Below are positions 15,022-22,084 of a DNA stretch of 34,797 nucleotides, one piece after another. The stretch covers positions 1 to 34,797 of the forward strand of contig JAUWZD010000044.1 in the NCBI GenBank assembly GCA_030615505.1, written 5' to 3'. Position 1 is the first letter of the stretch; each line of letters starts with the position of its first letter. The DNA is from Spirochaetales bacterium (GTDB taxonomy: Bacteria; Spirochaetota; Spirochaetia; SZUA-6; DRHE01). The notes under the pieces are model-generated. The model did not search any database. It was not told where the DNA came from and worked only from the letters and a program-made list of their open reading frames with translations. The position numbers and the translations under genes were made by a program.

Positions 15022-16647
15022 ATGAAACACCGATACTTGATAATTTCGCTGCTCCTGCTTAAATCTTTCCCCGTGCAGAGTCATCCTTTAGACATTACAT
15101 TAACAACACTACAGATTGATCAATCTTATTTCTACGGCACAACCTATATACATCCCTATGAACTTTCCCTGCTTGTAGCGGACAATAATTTGTCCATACA
15201 GAATACCAGCTTAAAAGAGCTCAGCGGAATAATATTACCCTATTTTGATGAGCGGTTTAAGATCTATGGGAAAAACGGATTAATTACCAAGAAAAATCTC
15301 TCGCTCGAAAATACTAAGCTCTACCGGATTCTCGCAGATGGGCTATATATCAATTATTATATTCTTTGTGATCCGGATCAGTTTCCAATTACCTTCAATG
15401 TAGATCTATTCGTTGAATATTTTAACACACAGACTAATAAGATCATTCTCCTCGATGGAAACGGTAATCTTTTTCCCGGAAGTGAAGAAATTATTCTTAC
15501 AGCAAAGAGAACGGAGTGGAGCTTCGATCTGAATAAACCGGATTTTTCCTCTGAAGTGGATGATTTGACAGATTCAGACGGAGATGGTTTTACCGACCGT
15601 TTAGAGAGCCTCTATGGATTGGATCCTCACAATCCGGACACGGATGGAGATGGATATTCGGATTTCATAGAGCTCAGCTACGGATGGGATCCCTTTGATA
15701 AAAACCCTTCACCAGGACAATCTAAAGAGACATTATTGAACTTTGAACAAGTAACACCTGAGATTGAGGGATTTCAGGAGAGTGAGGATAAGCCCTCAGT
15801 AGAACTCTCCTCTGTTGACAGGCCTCTATTAACACATAAAACACAAGATCCCCGGAATCTAATTAAAGAGCATAATATCAAGGATAAAAGAATTCCGGAC
15901 AGCAGCATATTGGTAAAGACTCTCTCAAAATTGGAAAGTACATTTACAGGAACGATCAGTTTCGGCCGTATTATTTCTCTATTCCTTTCGGTTTTTGTTT
16001 TAGGATTCTTGCATGCCTCCATGCCGGGTCACGGAAAAGGTATACTCATTTCCTACTTAGCCGGGGAGAACAGAAAATTCCGTCATGCCCTTGGGTTTAT
16101 TGCAAGCTTTTCGATTACACATCTGATTGATGTGGTCATTCTTTCTTTCGGTTTATCACTCCTGTCCTCTACCTATCAATCCGCTAAAGTGAGCCAGACC
16201 CTGAAATTTATAGGCGGCGCCGGATTGCTGGTGATTGCCATTTTTATGATCTTCTCAGGGATAAGGGATTTAAAAAATCATGGTGATAGAAAAAATGTCA
16301 GAAAGAACAAAGCTCCTAAAATTAAAGGAGCCGCAGTTCTTGGGTTTTTAACCGGGCTCGCTCCCTGTCCTTTCGGATGGGCGCTTTTAATGATGCTCTT
16401 ATCAATGGACAAAGTCGAAATGATTCCTGCAATCATCATTGTTTTCGGATTAGGCATATTCAGTTTCCTCTTTTTATTGACCATTGGAATATATGTCGTG
16501 CGTACAATTGCTTTGGATCTATTTTCTCATTTTAGTAGATATTCACAGCTCGTCTCAGGAACCCTACTATTAATCTTTGCCCTGCTTTTCTTTGTCGGTC
16601 CTATAGCTATTGAAGCTGAAAAATTTGACATTCTTTTTGTTATATAG
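15022..16647 (+). CDS. NicO-family metal permease fused to a periplasmic domain with calcium-binding repeats
   Basis: 541 residues. A signal peptide (MKHRYLIISLLLLKSFPVQS) precedes 'HPLDITLTTLQI', an N-terminal domain of a kind often found before NicO/HupE-type permeases. Residues 184-229 hold two thrombospondin type-3-like calcium repeats (DSDGDGFTDRLESLYGLDP and DTDGDGYSDFIELSYGWDP). An acidic linker follows to ~310, then about six transmembrane helices. The permease has the nickel/cobalt-type 'HASMPGHGK' (H331, H337), 'ITHLID' (H367) and 'PCPFG' (449-452) motifs. It probably moves Ni/Co or a related divalent cation across the inner membrane; direction is not readable. The stop codon lies inside the palindromic promoter of the glutaredoxin gene. 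Confidence 0.85.
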   Translation: MKHRYLIISLLLLKSFPVQSHPLDITLTTLQIDQSYFYGTTYIHPYELSLLVADNNLSIQNTSLKELSGIILPYFDERFKIYGKNGLITKKNLSLENTKLYRILADGLYINYYILCDPDQFPITFNVDLFVEYFNTQTNKIILLDGNGNLFPGSEEIILTAKRTEWSFDLNKPDFSSEVDDLTDSDGDGFTDRLESLYGLDPHNPDTDGDGYSDFIELSYGWDPFDKNPSPGQSKETLLNFEQVTPEIEGFQESEDKPSVELSSVDRPLLTHKTQDPRNLIKEHNIKDKRIPDSSILVKTLSKLESTFTGTISFGRIISLFLSVFVLGFLHASMPGHGKGILISYLAGENRKFRHALGFIASFSITHLIDVVILSFGLSLLSSTYQSAKVSQTLKFIGGAGLLVIAIFMIFSGIRDLKNHGDRKNVRKNKAPKIKGAAVLGFLTGLAPCPFGWALLMMLLSMDKVEMIPAIIIVFGLGIFSFLFLLTIGIYVVRTIALDLFSHFSRYSQLVSGTLLLIFALLFFVGPIAIEAEKFDILFVI

Positions 16648-16653
16648 TATTTA
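16625..16653 (+). promoter_or_regulatory. Promoter of the glutaredoxin-OsmC operon
   Basis: TTGACA (16625-16630), 17-nt spacer, TATTTA (16648-16653). It sits in the last codons of the permease gene, and the -10 is inside the palindrome at 16640-16661. Confidence 0.55.
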
Positions 16654-16661
16654 CTATATAA
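16640..16661. repeat. Perfect 10-bp-arm palindrome over the -10 box (candidate operator)
   Basis: TTATATAGTA (16640-16649), centre TT, TACTATATAA (16652-16661). It overlaps the permease stop codon and the promoter -10. No U-run follows, so a terminator is unlikely. Size and symmetry suit a dimeric repressor, for instance of the PerR/Fur or MarR type. That assignment is inference. Confidence 0.6.
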
Positions 16662-16679
16662 AGCAATCGGAGGAAATCT

Positions 16680-16910
16680 ATGGCAATAACTATCTATTCA
16701 ACGCCCACCTGTGGATTTTGTCATAAGGCAAAGAGCTACTTCCAAAAGAATAAAATTCCCTTTACAGAATATAATGTAGCCCAGGACCAGCGTAGAGCAG
16801 AAGAAATGGTGCGTAAATCGGGACAGATGGGCGTACCGGTTATTGATATCCACGGCAAGATTATTGTGGGCTTTAACCAGAGTGAAATTGAGCAGGCTTT
16901 AAGGCGCTAA
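16680..16910 (+). CDS. Glutaredoxin-like thiol-disulfide protein
   Basis: 76 cytosolic residues with one thioredoxin fold. The dithiol site is CGFC (C11-C14), with the cis-Pro motif 'GVPV' near residue 53 and a 'VGFN' glutathione-site-like segment at ~63-66. It resembles YruB/NrdH-type small glutaredoxins. A strong Shine-Dalgarno GGAGG stands 7 nt before ATG 16680. It is followed after 12 nt by the OsmC-family gene, forming a two-gene redox operon under the palindromic promoter. Confidence 0.93.
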   Translation: MAITIYSTPTCGFCHKAKSYFQKNKIPFTEYNVAQDQRRAEEMVRKSGQMGVPVIDIHGKIIVGFNQSEIEQALRR

Positions 16911-16922
16911 AAGGGGTCTTAA

Positions 16923-17342
16923 ATGGCTTCAAAAACTGTGGCAGACTGGATTGAAGATATGTCTTTTGAAGTGGAACTGGACGGCCACGTCTTTGCTGTG
17001 GATGCAGACGATCAGTTCGGCGGGAAAAACAGAGGGCCGCGTCCTAAAGGCCTCCTCCTATCCAGTTTAGCTGGATGCACGGGTATGGATGTGGTCTCTC
17101 TCCTCAGAAAGATGAAAATGGAATGGGACAGCTTCAGGCTGGAAGTGGAGGCGGATTTAAGCGACGAGCATCCTAAGATCTACAAGGATATCAGGATCAA
17201 CTTTATTTTTTCAGGGGATAAACTCGACCGGGGAAAAATAGAGAAATCCATAAAACTCTCATTAAATAAATACTGCGGTGTAAGCGCCATGCTCAATAGA
17301 TCCGCACAAGTCTCCTATGAAATCATCCTTAATCCCGGCTGA
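16923..17342 (+). CDS. OsmC/Ohr-family protein
   Basis: 139 residues. The family's two redox cysteines are present: C52 in 'LAGCTGMDV' and C118 in 'KYCGVSAML'. OsmC/Ohr members reduce organic hydroperoxides with thiol donors in the cytosol. This sequence is closer to the YhfA-like branch ('PKGLLLSSLAGCTGMDV'), whose substrate is less certain. It is co-transcribed with the glutaredoxin, which could supply reducing power. Its transcript ends at the intrinsic terminator at 17362-17396. Confidence 0.92.
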   Translation: MASKTVADWIEDMSFEVELDGHVFAVDADDQFGGKNRGPRPKGLLLSSLAGCTGMDVVSLLRKMKMEWDSFRLEVEADLSDEHPKIYKDIRINFIFSGDKLDRGKIEKSIKLSLNKYCGVSAMLNRSAQVSYEIILNPG

Positions 17343-17361
17343 TTTAAAGCAGCAGACCCTG

Positions 17362-17396
17362 AAACCCCCGTTATAGCATAATGACGGGGGTTTTTT
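17362..17396 (+). terminator. Strong intrinsic terminator after the OsmC gene
   Basis: AAACCCCCGT (17362-17371) pairs with ACGGGGGTTT (17384-17393) around a 12-nt AT-rich loop and runs into TTTTTT. It ends 3 nt before the ATG of the next gene. Confidence 0.9.
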
Positions 17397-17399
17397 ATT

Positions 17400-17708
17400 A
17401 TGAAGACTAAGGGCAGAATAGATGAGATTCATCCTATACTGATAAACGGACAGCTCAAAGTAATTGCCAGGATTTCGATGGATAACGGCGAGATTCTAAA
17501 AGCCTATCTTCCGGACCGTGAAGTGTCGGCTATTCTTCCCAAGTCCATCCTGGCGGGTAAAGAAAAGGCAGTGCCCCAGGAACTGCTTGAAACCATTGAT
17601 CCTATGATCAAAAAAATGGCTGCAGGCAGACCTGTGAGGGTATGGAGCTATCAGGACAATAACTATGCTTCATTTCTCTCCTGGCGGTCCGTACGCTTCC
17701 TATCTTAA
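17400..17708 (+). CDS. Small hypothetical protein, 102 aa, abutting a terminator
   Basis: ATG 17400 gives a basic cytosolic protein (MKTKGRIDEIHPILINGQLKVIARISM..) with a likely small beta-barrel front half ('GEILKAYLPDREVSAILPKS') and a helix-rich middle. I do not recognise the family. There is no Shine-Dalgarno, and the start follows the U-run of the preceding terminator by 3 nt. A weak -10-like CATAAT (17377-17382) in the terminator loop could give a short leader, but no good -35 matches it. An internal start is possible. The last 4 bp overlap the convergent Fe-ADH-like gene. Codon use looks like its neighbours. Confidence 0.6.
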   Translation: MKTKGRIDEIHPILINGQLKVIARISMDNGEILKAYLPDREVSAILPKSILAGKEKAVPQELLETIDPMIKKMAAGRPVRVWSYQDNNYASFLSWRSVRFLS

Positions 17709-18853
17709 AAGGCTGATTTTATAAGCTCGTAAAGATCTTCAGTGGAGATGGCCCTGGGGAGATAGTTCATCATGTCAAAAGAGCGTGCCATACCGGCAAT
17801 ATCTACCATGTCATCCAATTCCAGATCAAAATCTCTTAAGCGGCTTGGAAGCCCAAGGGAGCCAAGAATTCGTCGTACTGCTTCAATAGCAGTACCGGCA
17901 GCCTCAGCAGGGTCCATATCAGTGACATTCTCACCTAAAAGCCCGGCTATGACAGCCAGTTTCTCTGAACTGGGCACCGAGTGAGCCTCCATTACATGAG
18001 GCAGCATAATAGATGAGACCCAGGACTTGGGCACCATGAATCTTCCATTTATGGCGTACGAGAGGGCGGTCCCTAATCCCTGTTTGCTCATGGTTAAGCC
18101 TAAAGATGTTAACAACCCGGCCATGGAAGCATTTATCCGTACCCGGAGATCATCCGGTTTCTCGGCTACATGAGGAAGAGTCTTGCCAATCAGCTCGATG
18201 GATCTGATGAATAAGGAATCTGAAAGAAAATTAGCCTTAGAAGAAATAAAACCTTCAACAGCACTTAGAAGAGTATCCATTAGTGTGGTGGCTGTAAATT
18301 TTGCAGGAAGAGTTATGGCTAATTTGGGATCCACAATCACGCTTTTTACAATCCCTTTCTGAGTTTTCCCGATCCTTGCGGTCCGATCACGGGAATCGGT
18401 AACCAGATACTCATCGAGCAGTAGAAACGGATCTCTGCATGTGGTAGGAATGCCCAGAAAGGGGATGGGATCACCATACGCTTGAATACCGGAGAGAAAA
18501 TCATCCATATCGTTTGTCGAAGGTGAAACCATAGCAATGCTTTTGGCGATTGATAAGGTTCTGACCCCTCCCAAACCGATAATGACATCGGCATGCGCCC
18601 CCCTGGCAAGCTTCACCCCTTCATCGACAGCGGTACTGCTGGCATTAGGAACAACCTCATCAAACACGATGTATTGAATTCCTTTTTTCTCCAATAGCCC
18701 CTGTACTCTGTCGATAGTTTTTCCCTCATACAGGATAGCTTCCGTGACCAGGAGTACCCGCTCACCATAACCTGAAAGGATCGATCCAATCCTGTTGACT
18801 ACATCCAGCCCGAATTTGATTTCTGTCGGAACAGTAAATGAAATGTCTGTCAC
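17705..18853 (-). CDS. Iron-alcohol-dehydrogenase family homologue lacking active-site residues (probable pseudoenzyme)
   Basis: 382 residues, full family length, collinear with FucO-type Fe-ADHs. D193 is kept, but the three metal-binding histidines are replaced: S197 ('MDTLLSAVEG' for D..L.HA.E), T262 ('GLGTALSYA' for G..HA..H) and K276 ('VPKSW' for .PHG.). The NAD phosphate-binding GGGS..D.AK is GGVRTLSIAK (95-104), and PTTAGTGSE is PTTCRDPFL (136-144). The frame is intact and the structural motif 'IMLPHVME' is preserved, so loss looks selected rather than recent decay. A GTG start is chosen with AGGAG 5 nt upstream. It lies downstream of flgM, separated by a terminator. Not a typical dehydrogenase; the role is unknown. 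Confidence 0.88.
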   Translation of the reverse strand: MTDISFTVPTEIKFGLDVVNRIGSILSGYGERVLLVTEAILYEGKTIDRVQGLLEKKGIQYIVFDEVVPNASSTAVDEGVKLARGAHADVIIGLGGVRTLSIAKSIAMVSPSTNDMDDFLSGIQAYGDPIPFLGIPTTCRDPFLLLDEYLVTDSRDRTARIGKTQKGIVKSVIVDPKLAITLPAKFTATTLMDTLLSAVEGFISSKANFLSDSLFIRSIELIGKTLPHVAEKPDDLRVRINASMAGLLTSLGLTMSKQGLGTALSYAINGRFMVPKSWVSSIMLPHVMEAHSVPSSEKLAVIAGLLGENVTDMDPAEAAGTAIEAVRRILGSLGLPSRLRDFDLELDDMVDIAGMARSFDMMNYLPRAISTEDLYELIKSAF

Positions 18854-18880
18854 TTCATCTCCTATTACTATTCAATTAAT

Positions 18881-18912
18881 AAAAAAGCGGAGAATCATAC
18901 CTGACCCTCCGC
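18881..18912 (-). terminator. Intrinsic terminator after flgM
   Basis: Minus strand: GCGGAG (18912-18907) pairs with CTCCGC (18892-18887) around a 14-nt loop, followed by TTTTTT (18886-18881). It separates rsmI-flgM from the Fe-ADH-like gene. Confidence 0.85.
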
Positions 18913-18938
18913 CACTGTACTTCTGTTAGTATATATTA

Positions 18939-19226
18939 TTAAGAAATCTCAAAATATTCCATTAATCGGTCTGCTAATTCCTCTATTACCTTTTCAGTGA
19001 TATAGGAAGGATCCTGTAATTTCTTCTTGACCTCTTCTATCCGATCCTGTCTGATATCCGGGGCGCTCTTAGCCATTTCCAGGGCCTTGTAGACCTCGGC
19101 CTTGGATTTGGCTTCAGCAGAGAGGCTAATTGAGTCTGAGCCTTCGCTTCGTTTGGTTCTCTCGCCTTTCTGAGCCTTTTTTACACTCTGAACCGGATCG
19201 ATAGGACCTATTCTCTCAATCGTCAT
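18939..19226 (-). CDS. flgM: Anti-sigma-28 factor FlgM
   Basis: 95 residues. The N-terminus 'MTIERIGPIDPVQ' is the spirochaetal form, followed by a disordered Lys/Ser/Glu-rich stretch. The sigma28-binding C-terminal helices include 'APDIRQDRIEEVKKKLQDPSYI' (given in part), the FlgM hallmark of Arg-Arg spacing followed by K.L/I...Y. It binds FliA/sigma28 in the cytosol and holds off late flagellar genes until export through the hook-basal body. GGAAGG lies upstream of the ATG. It is 31 nt behind rsmI and probably co-transcribed with it, with its own terminator downstream. Confidence 0.92.
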   Translation of the reverse strand: MTIERIGPIDPVQSVKKAQKGERTKRSEGSDSISLSAEAKSKAEVYKALEMAKSAPDIRQDRIEEVKKKLQDPSYITEKVIEELADRLMEYFEIS

Positions 19227-19257
19227 CTCAGAGCCTTCCTTTCACTCTCCAATATCG

Positions 19258-19962
19258 TCACTGATTCTTATGAACTTGAACCTTTTTATAAGTACAAGGT
19301 ACAATAAAAACAGTAAACTCACCTACTATTCTCGCCCTTCCAGACAGATCCGTCAAGAGATCTTTCGGAAAACCTTCAAGAAATTCTTCATTCATCTTGG
19401 TCATCTCTCTTCCCAGAAGTATCCTGCGTCCGGGGCTGAGCTCTATTAAATCTTCAAGCAGTTTAACTATCCTGTGAGGAGATTCAAACAGAACAATACC
19501 ATCCCCCCGAAGCAATAGCTCTGTAAGACGTTTTTTCCTCCTCCCGGGCTTGGGAGATAAAAAACCGGCAAAAGTCACGTACGCGCCCGATACTCCGGCC
19601 ACGCTTAACAGTGTTGACAGTGCAGAAGCTCCGGGGATAGGCTCCACACGGTGATCTCTTTCTCTGGCTAATTTGACCAAATATGAGCCGGGATCCGATA
19701 TACCCGGTGTGCCCCCATCCGTGACTAAGGCTATCTTTCTTCCCTTCTCAAGCTGTTTTAACAACTGTACAGCCGCCTTTTTCTGATTGTGAGCATGAAA
19801 ACTAATCAATGGTTTTTTAATCTGATAATGACGCAGCAGCTTTAATGACTGCCGTGTATCCTCACAGGCAATCATATCTACCTCAGTTAGTATACGCAGC
19901 GCACGCCGGGATATGTCTTCAAGATTTCCTATAGGTGTAGCCACAATGTATAAAATAGACAT
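19258..19962 (-). CDS. rsmI: 16S rRNA C1402 2'-O-methyltransferase
   Basis: 234 residues of the tetrapyrrole-methylase-like SAM fold. Signature 'ATPIGNLEDIS' (8-18), then 'CEDTR', 'SFHAHN', 'VTDGGTPGISDPG' and 'PIPGASA', all RsmI motifs. RsmI methylates the ribose of C1402 in the ribosomal P-site of 16S rRNA. It is shorter than the ~286-residue E. coli enzyme and lacks most of the C-terminal tail. The promoter has its -10 six nt from ATG 19962. It is first in an operon with flgM, tying an anti-sigma factor to a housekeeping promoter. Confidence 0.95.
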   Translation of the reverse strand: MSILYIVATPIGNLEDISRRALRILTEVDMIACEDTRQSLKLLRHYQIKKPLISFHAHNQKKAAVQLLKQLEKGRKIALVTDGGTPGISDPGSYLVKLARERDHRVEPIPGASALSTLLSVAGVSGAYVTFAGFLSPKPGRRKKRLTELLLRGDGIVLFESPHRIVKLLEDLIELSPGRRILLGREMTKMNEEFLEGFPKDLLTDLSGRARIVGEFTVFIVPCTYKKVQVHKNQ

Positions 19963-19968
19963 CTTTCC

Positions 19969-19997
19969 AATTTAAACCTTAAATTAATTATTGCCAA
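19969..19997 (-). promoter_or_regulatory. Promoter of rsmI-flgM
   Basis: Minus strand: TTGGCA (19997-19992), 17-nt spacer, TAAATT (19974-19969), 6 nt before ATG 19962. Predicted leaderless. Confidence 0.55.
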
Positions 19998-20025
19998 TTG
20001 ATGAATTCGGAATTAACCTTATATA
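19998..20025 (+). promoter_or_regulatory. Candidate divergent promoter facing the structured intergenic region
   Basis: TTGATG (19998-20003), 16-nt spacer, TATATA (20020-20025). It lies back-to-back with the rsmI -35 and would start a plus-strand transcript near 20032. Confidence 0.35.
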
Positions 20026-20031
20026 CAGGGG

Positions 20032-20212
20032 GATAATTAATGAAAAGGGATAACCCGAAAAAAATGCTAAAAAAATAATTAAACGGGAAAGGGCAGTGGA
20101 AACTGCAATGAAACTTAAAGGAAAATTCCTGCACGGAACCCGGGGTAAGCCAACCCGGGGGCCGAGAGGTAATAGAAGATAGATGCTGTACAGAGCGTAA
20201 GAAGCACCAGAT
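20032..20212 (+). ncRNA. Unassigned structured intergenic region (candidate small RNA or short-peptide leader)
   Basis: About 180 nt between divergent rsmI and the end of the YfcE gene, GC-rich in its second half. Features: a GGGGG ribosome site and ATG 20040 opening a 12-codon peptide (MKRDNPKKMLKK); hairpins GCAGT-GGAA-ACTGC and AGGAA-AA-TTCCT; two CCCGGG blocks able to pair; and a second mini-ORF from ATG 20108 encoding 24 residues, Arg/Gly-rich (HGTRGKPTRGPRGNRR at its end). It does not match any riboswitch, RNase P, SRP, tmRNA or 6S RNA consensus I know. Strand is uncertain; it could also be a 3' UTR of the minus-strand YfcE gene. Confidence 0.3.
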
Positions 20213-20704
20213 CTATAGGGTTACAACATTGACCTTCATCTCCTGTGTATCAAATAGAGCAATCGTAGCCCTTTCTACAAGGTAACCGGAGCATGCGCCG
20301 GGATTCAATAGTATCGATTTCTCCTGTTCTAAAACGAGTCGATGAGTATGGCCGTAAACGACTAAGTCAAAATCCCCTGAGCGGTAGAGACTTTCGACAA
20401 CATCGGGATAGTGCATGATCACAATCTTTTTACCATCAATGTCCAGTTTATAAACAACATCCCTGAACTCGCAAAAACCATGGCCACAACGGCTGAGCAG
20501 AACTCTGTCACCGTCATTATTCCCGTAAACCGCATACATTTTTGGACACACAGACTTTAGGTTACCCACCACTTTAAAAAAAAATGGGGAACAGAAATCT
20601 CCGGCATGAATTACTGCTTCAACCTCCGCTTCAATAAAGGCTTTTACCGCTTTACGGATATTATCAAGATTATCATGCGAATCAGAAAGGATACCTATCT
20701 TCAT
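20213..20704 (-). CDS. YfcE/MJ0936-type metallophosphoesterase
   Basis: 163 cytosolic residues with the calcineurin-like set in order: 'DSHDN' (D8, H10), 'HAGDF', 'GNND', 'MHYPD' and 'GHTHR'. This dimetal phosphodiesterase family cleaves model phosphodiesters; the natural substrate is unsettled. The frame opens at ATG 20719, but GGGAGG (20717-20712) overlaps that codon and sits 7 nt before ATG 20704, which also begins the conserved 'MKIGILSDSHDN'. I therefore use 20704. It is transcribed away from serS. Confidence 0.93.
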   Translation of the reverse strand: MKIGILSDSHDNLDNIRKAVKAFIEAEVEAVIHAGDFCSPFFFKVVGNLKSVCPKMYAVYGNNDGDRVLLSRCGHGFCEFRDVVYKLDIDGKKIVIMHYPDVVESLYRSGDFDLVVYGHTHRLVLEQEKSILLNPGACSGYLVERATIALFDTQEMKVNVVTL

Positions 20705-20777
20705 ATAAAAACCTCCCAAAATCTTCTATAACTTCATCTTTTTACACCAATAAAAGAAATTCTTCAAGTTTACAGTG

Positions 20778-20807
20778 TTGTCACATCATATTTTCTTAGG
20801 CTATTAT
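20778..20807 (+). promoter_or_regulatory. Promoter of serS
   Basis: TTGTCA (20778-20783), 18-nt spacer, TATTAT (20802-20807), 8 nt before ATG 20816. No Shine-Dalgarno can fit, so the mRNA is predicted leaderless. Confidence 0.6.
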
Positions 20808-20815
20808 CTTGATAA

Positions 20816-22084
20816 ATGCTCGATCTCAAATATATCCGGGACAATCTGGAAGAAGTCAAGAAAAACATCCAAATCCGAAATGTATCCGCGGATCCTGAAA
20901 AAGTCGTTAATCTGTACAATAAAAAGAATGAGGTACTAAAAAGAACAGAGTCTCTCAGGCAGAAGAGAAATGAAAATGTCCGCATCATGAAGGGAAAACT
21001 GTCTGAGGGCGAAAGACTTAAGCTAATTGAAGCCGGGAAAAAATTAAAGGAAGAGATTTCAGCACTGGAACTGTCCCTAGAAAAAATCCGGAGTAATCTC
21101 CATCGCGAAATCCTCAAGATCCCTAATCTTACTCATCCTGATGTGCCTGAAGGAAGGAGTGAGGATGACAACCTGGAGCTTAAGCGCTGGGGAAAACCGG
21201 CTGAATTTACATTTAAAGCCAGGGATCATCTGCAAATCGGAAATGAGCTGGACTTAATCGATTTTGAGACAGCCGCTAAGGTAAGCGGACAAAAATTCTA
21301 CTACCTGAAAAATAAGGCGGTAATGCTCGAACTGGCGCTCGTTCGCTACGCCCTGGAGATCCTAGAAAAAGAATCTTTTACAATCACCCTCACACCGGAT
21401 ATTGCAAAGGAAGATATAGTAGAAGGCATCGGCTTTATACCAAGGGGAGAGGAATCCAATATTTACAGTTTAGAAGGTACCGGAACCTGTTTAGTGGGCA
21501 CGGCTGAGATAACACTGGGAGCGTACTTTTCAGGCCAGATCTTAAAGGCCGAAGACCTGCCCATAAAGCTGGCCGGGCTCTCACACTGCTTCCGGAGAGA
21601 AGCCGGCGCTGCGGGACAGTATTCCAAGGGCCTCTACCGTGTACATCAATTTACAAAGGTGGAGATGTTCATCTTTTGCCGTCCCAGCCAGTCAGAGACC
21701 CAGCATTCCTATTTACTCAATCTCGAGGAGAGGATCTACCAGGGCCTGGACATTCCCTACCGGGTTGTAGACACCTGCACCGGAGATCTTGGCGGCCCCG
21801 CTTATCGGAAATTCGATATTGAGGCCTGGATGCCGGGAAGAGGGCAAAAAGGAGATTGGGGAGAAATAACCAGTGCCTCAAATTGTACGGATTACCAGGC
21901 AAGAAGGCTGGGCATAAGGTTTAAAGAGAACGGAAAGAGCGTCTATGTGCATATGCTCAACGGTACGGCCGTAGCCGTCTCAAGAACACTGATCGCAATT
22001 TTAGAGAACTTTCAGCAGGAGGATGGATCCGTAAAAATACCTGAACAGCTCGTTCCCTACACGGGATTTTCCCGGATCAACTGA
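20816..22084 (+). CDS. serS: Seryl-tRNA synthetase
   Basis: Class II synthetase of 422 residues, normal length. The N-terminal antiparallel coiled-coil arm (about residues 10-105) grips the long variable arm of tRNA-Ser. The catalytic domain holds a TAE loop ('VGTAEI'), motif 2 'FRREAGAAGQYSKGLYRVHQF' (about 258-278; quoted in part elsewhere), and motif 3 with 'NGTAVAVSRTLIAILEN' near the end. It charges tRNA-Ser in the cytosol. The 3' end overlaps the convergent thrC by 8 bp, leaving no room for a terminator between them. Confidence 0.98.
   Translation: MLDLKYIRDNLEEVKKNIQIRNVSADPEKVVNLYNKKNEVLKRTESLRQKRNENVRIMKGKLSEGERLKLIEAGKKLKEEISALELSLEKIRSNLHREILKIPNLTHPDVPEGRSEDDNLELKRWGKPAEFTFKARDHLQIGNELDLIDFETAAKVSGQKFYYLKNKAVMLELALVRYALEILEKESFTITLTPDIAKEDIVEGIGFIPRGEESNIYSLEGTGTCLVGTAEITLGAYFSGQILKAEDLPIKLAGLSHCFRREAGAAGQYSKGLYRVHQFTKVEMFIFCRPSQSETQHSYLLNLEERIYQGLDIPYRVVDTCTGDLGGPAYRKFDIEAWMPGRGQKGDWGEITSASNCTDYQARRLGIRFKENGKSVYVHMLNGTAVAVSRTLIAILENFQQEDGSVKIPEQLVPYTGFSRIN

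Noticed and set aside
20032-20212. Known RNA family (RNase P, SRP, tmRNA, 6S, cobalamin, TPP, c-di-GMP or c-di-AMP riboswitch)
   Set aside because: None of the conserved cores of these RNAs could be found on either strand.
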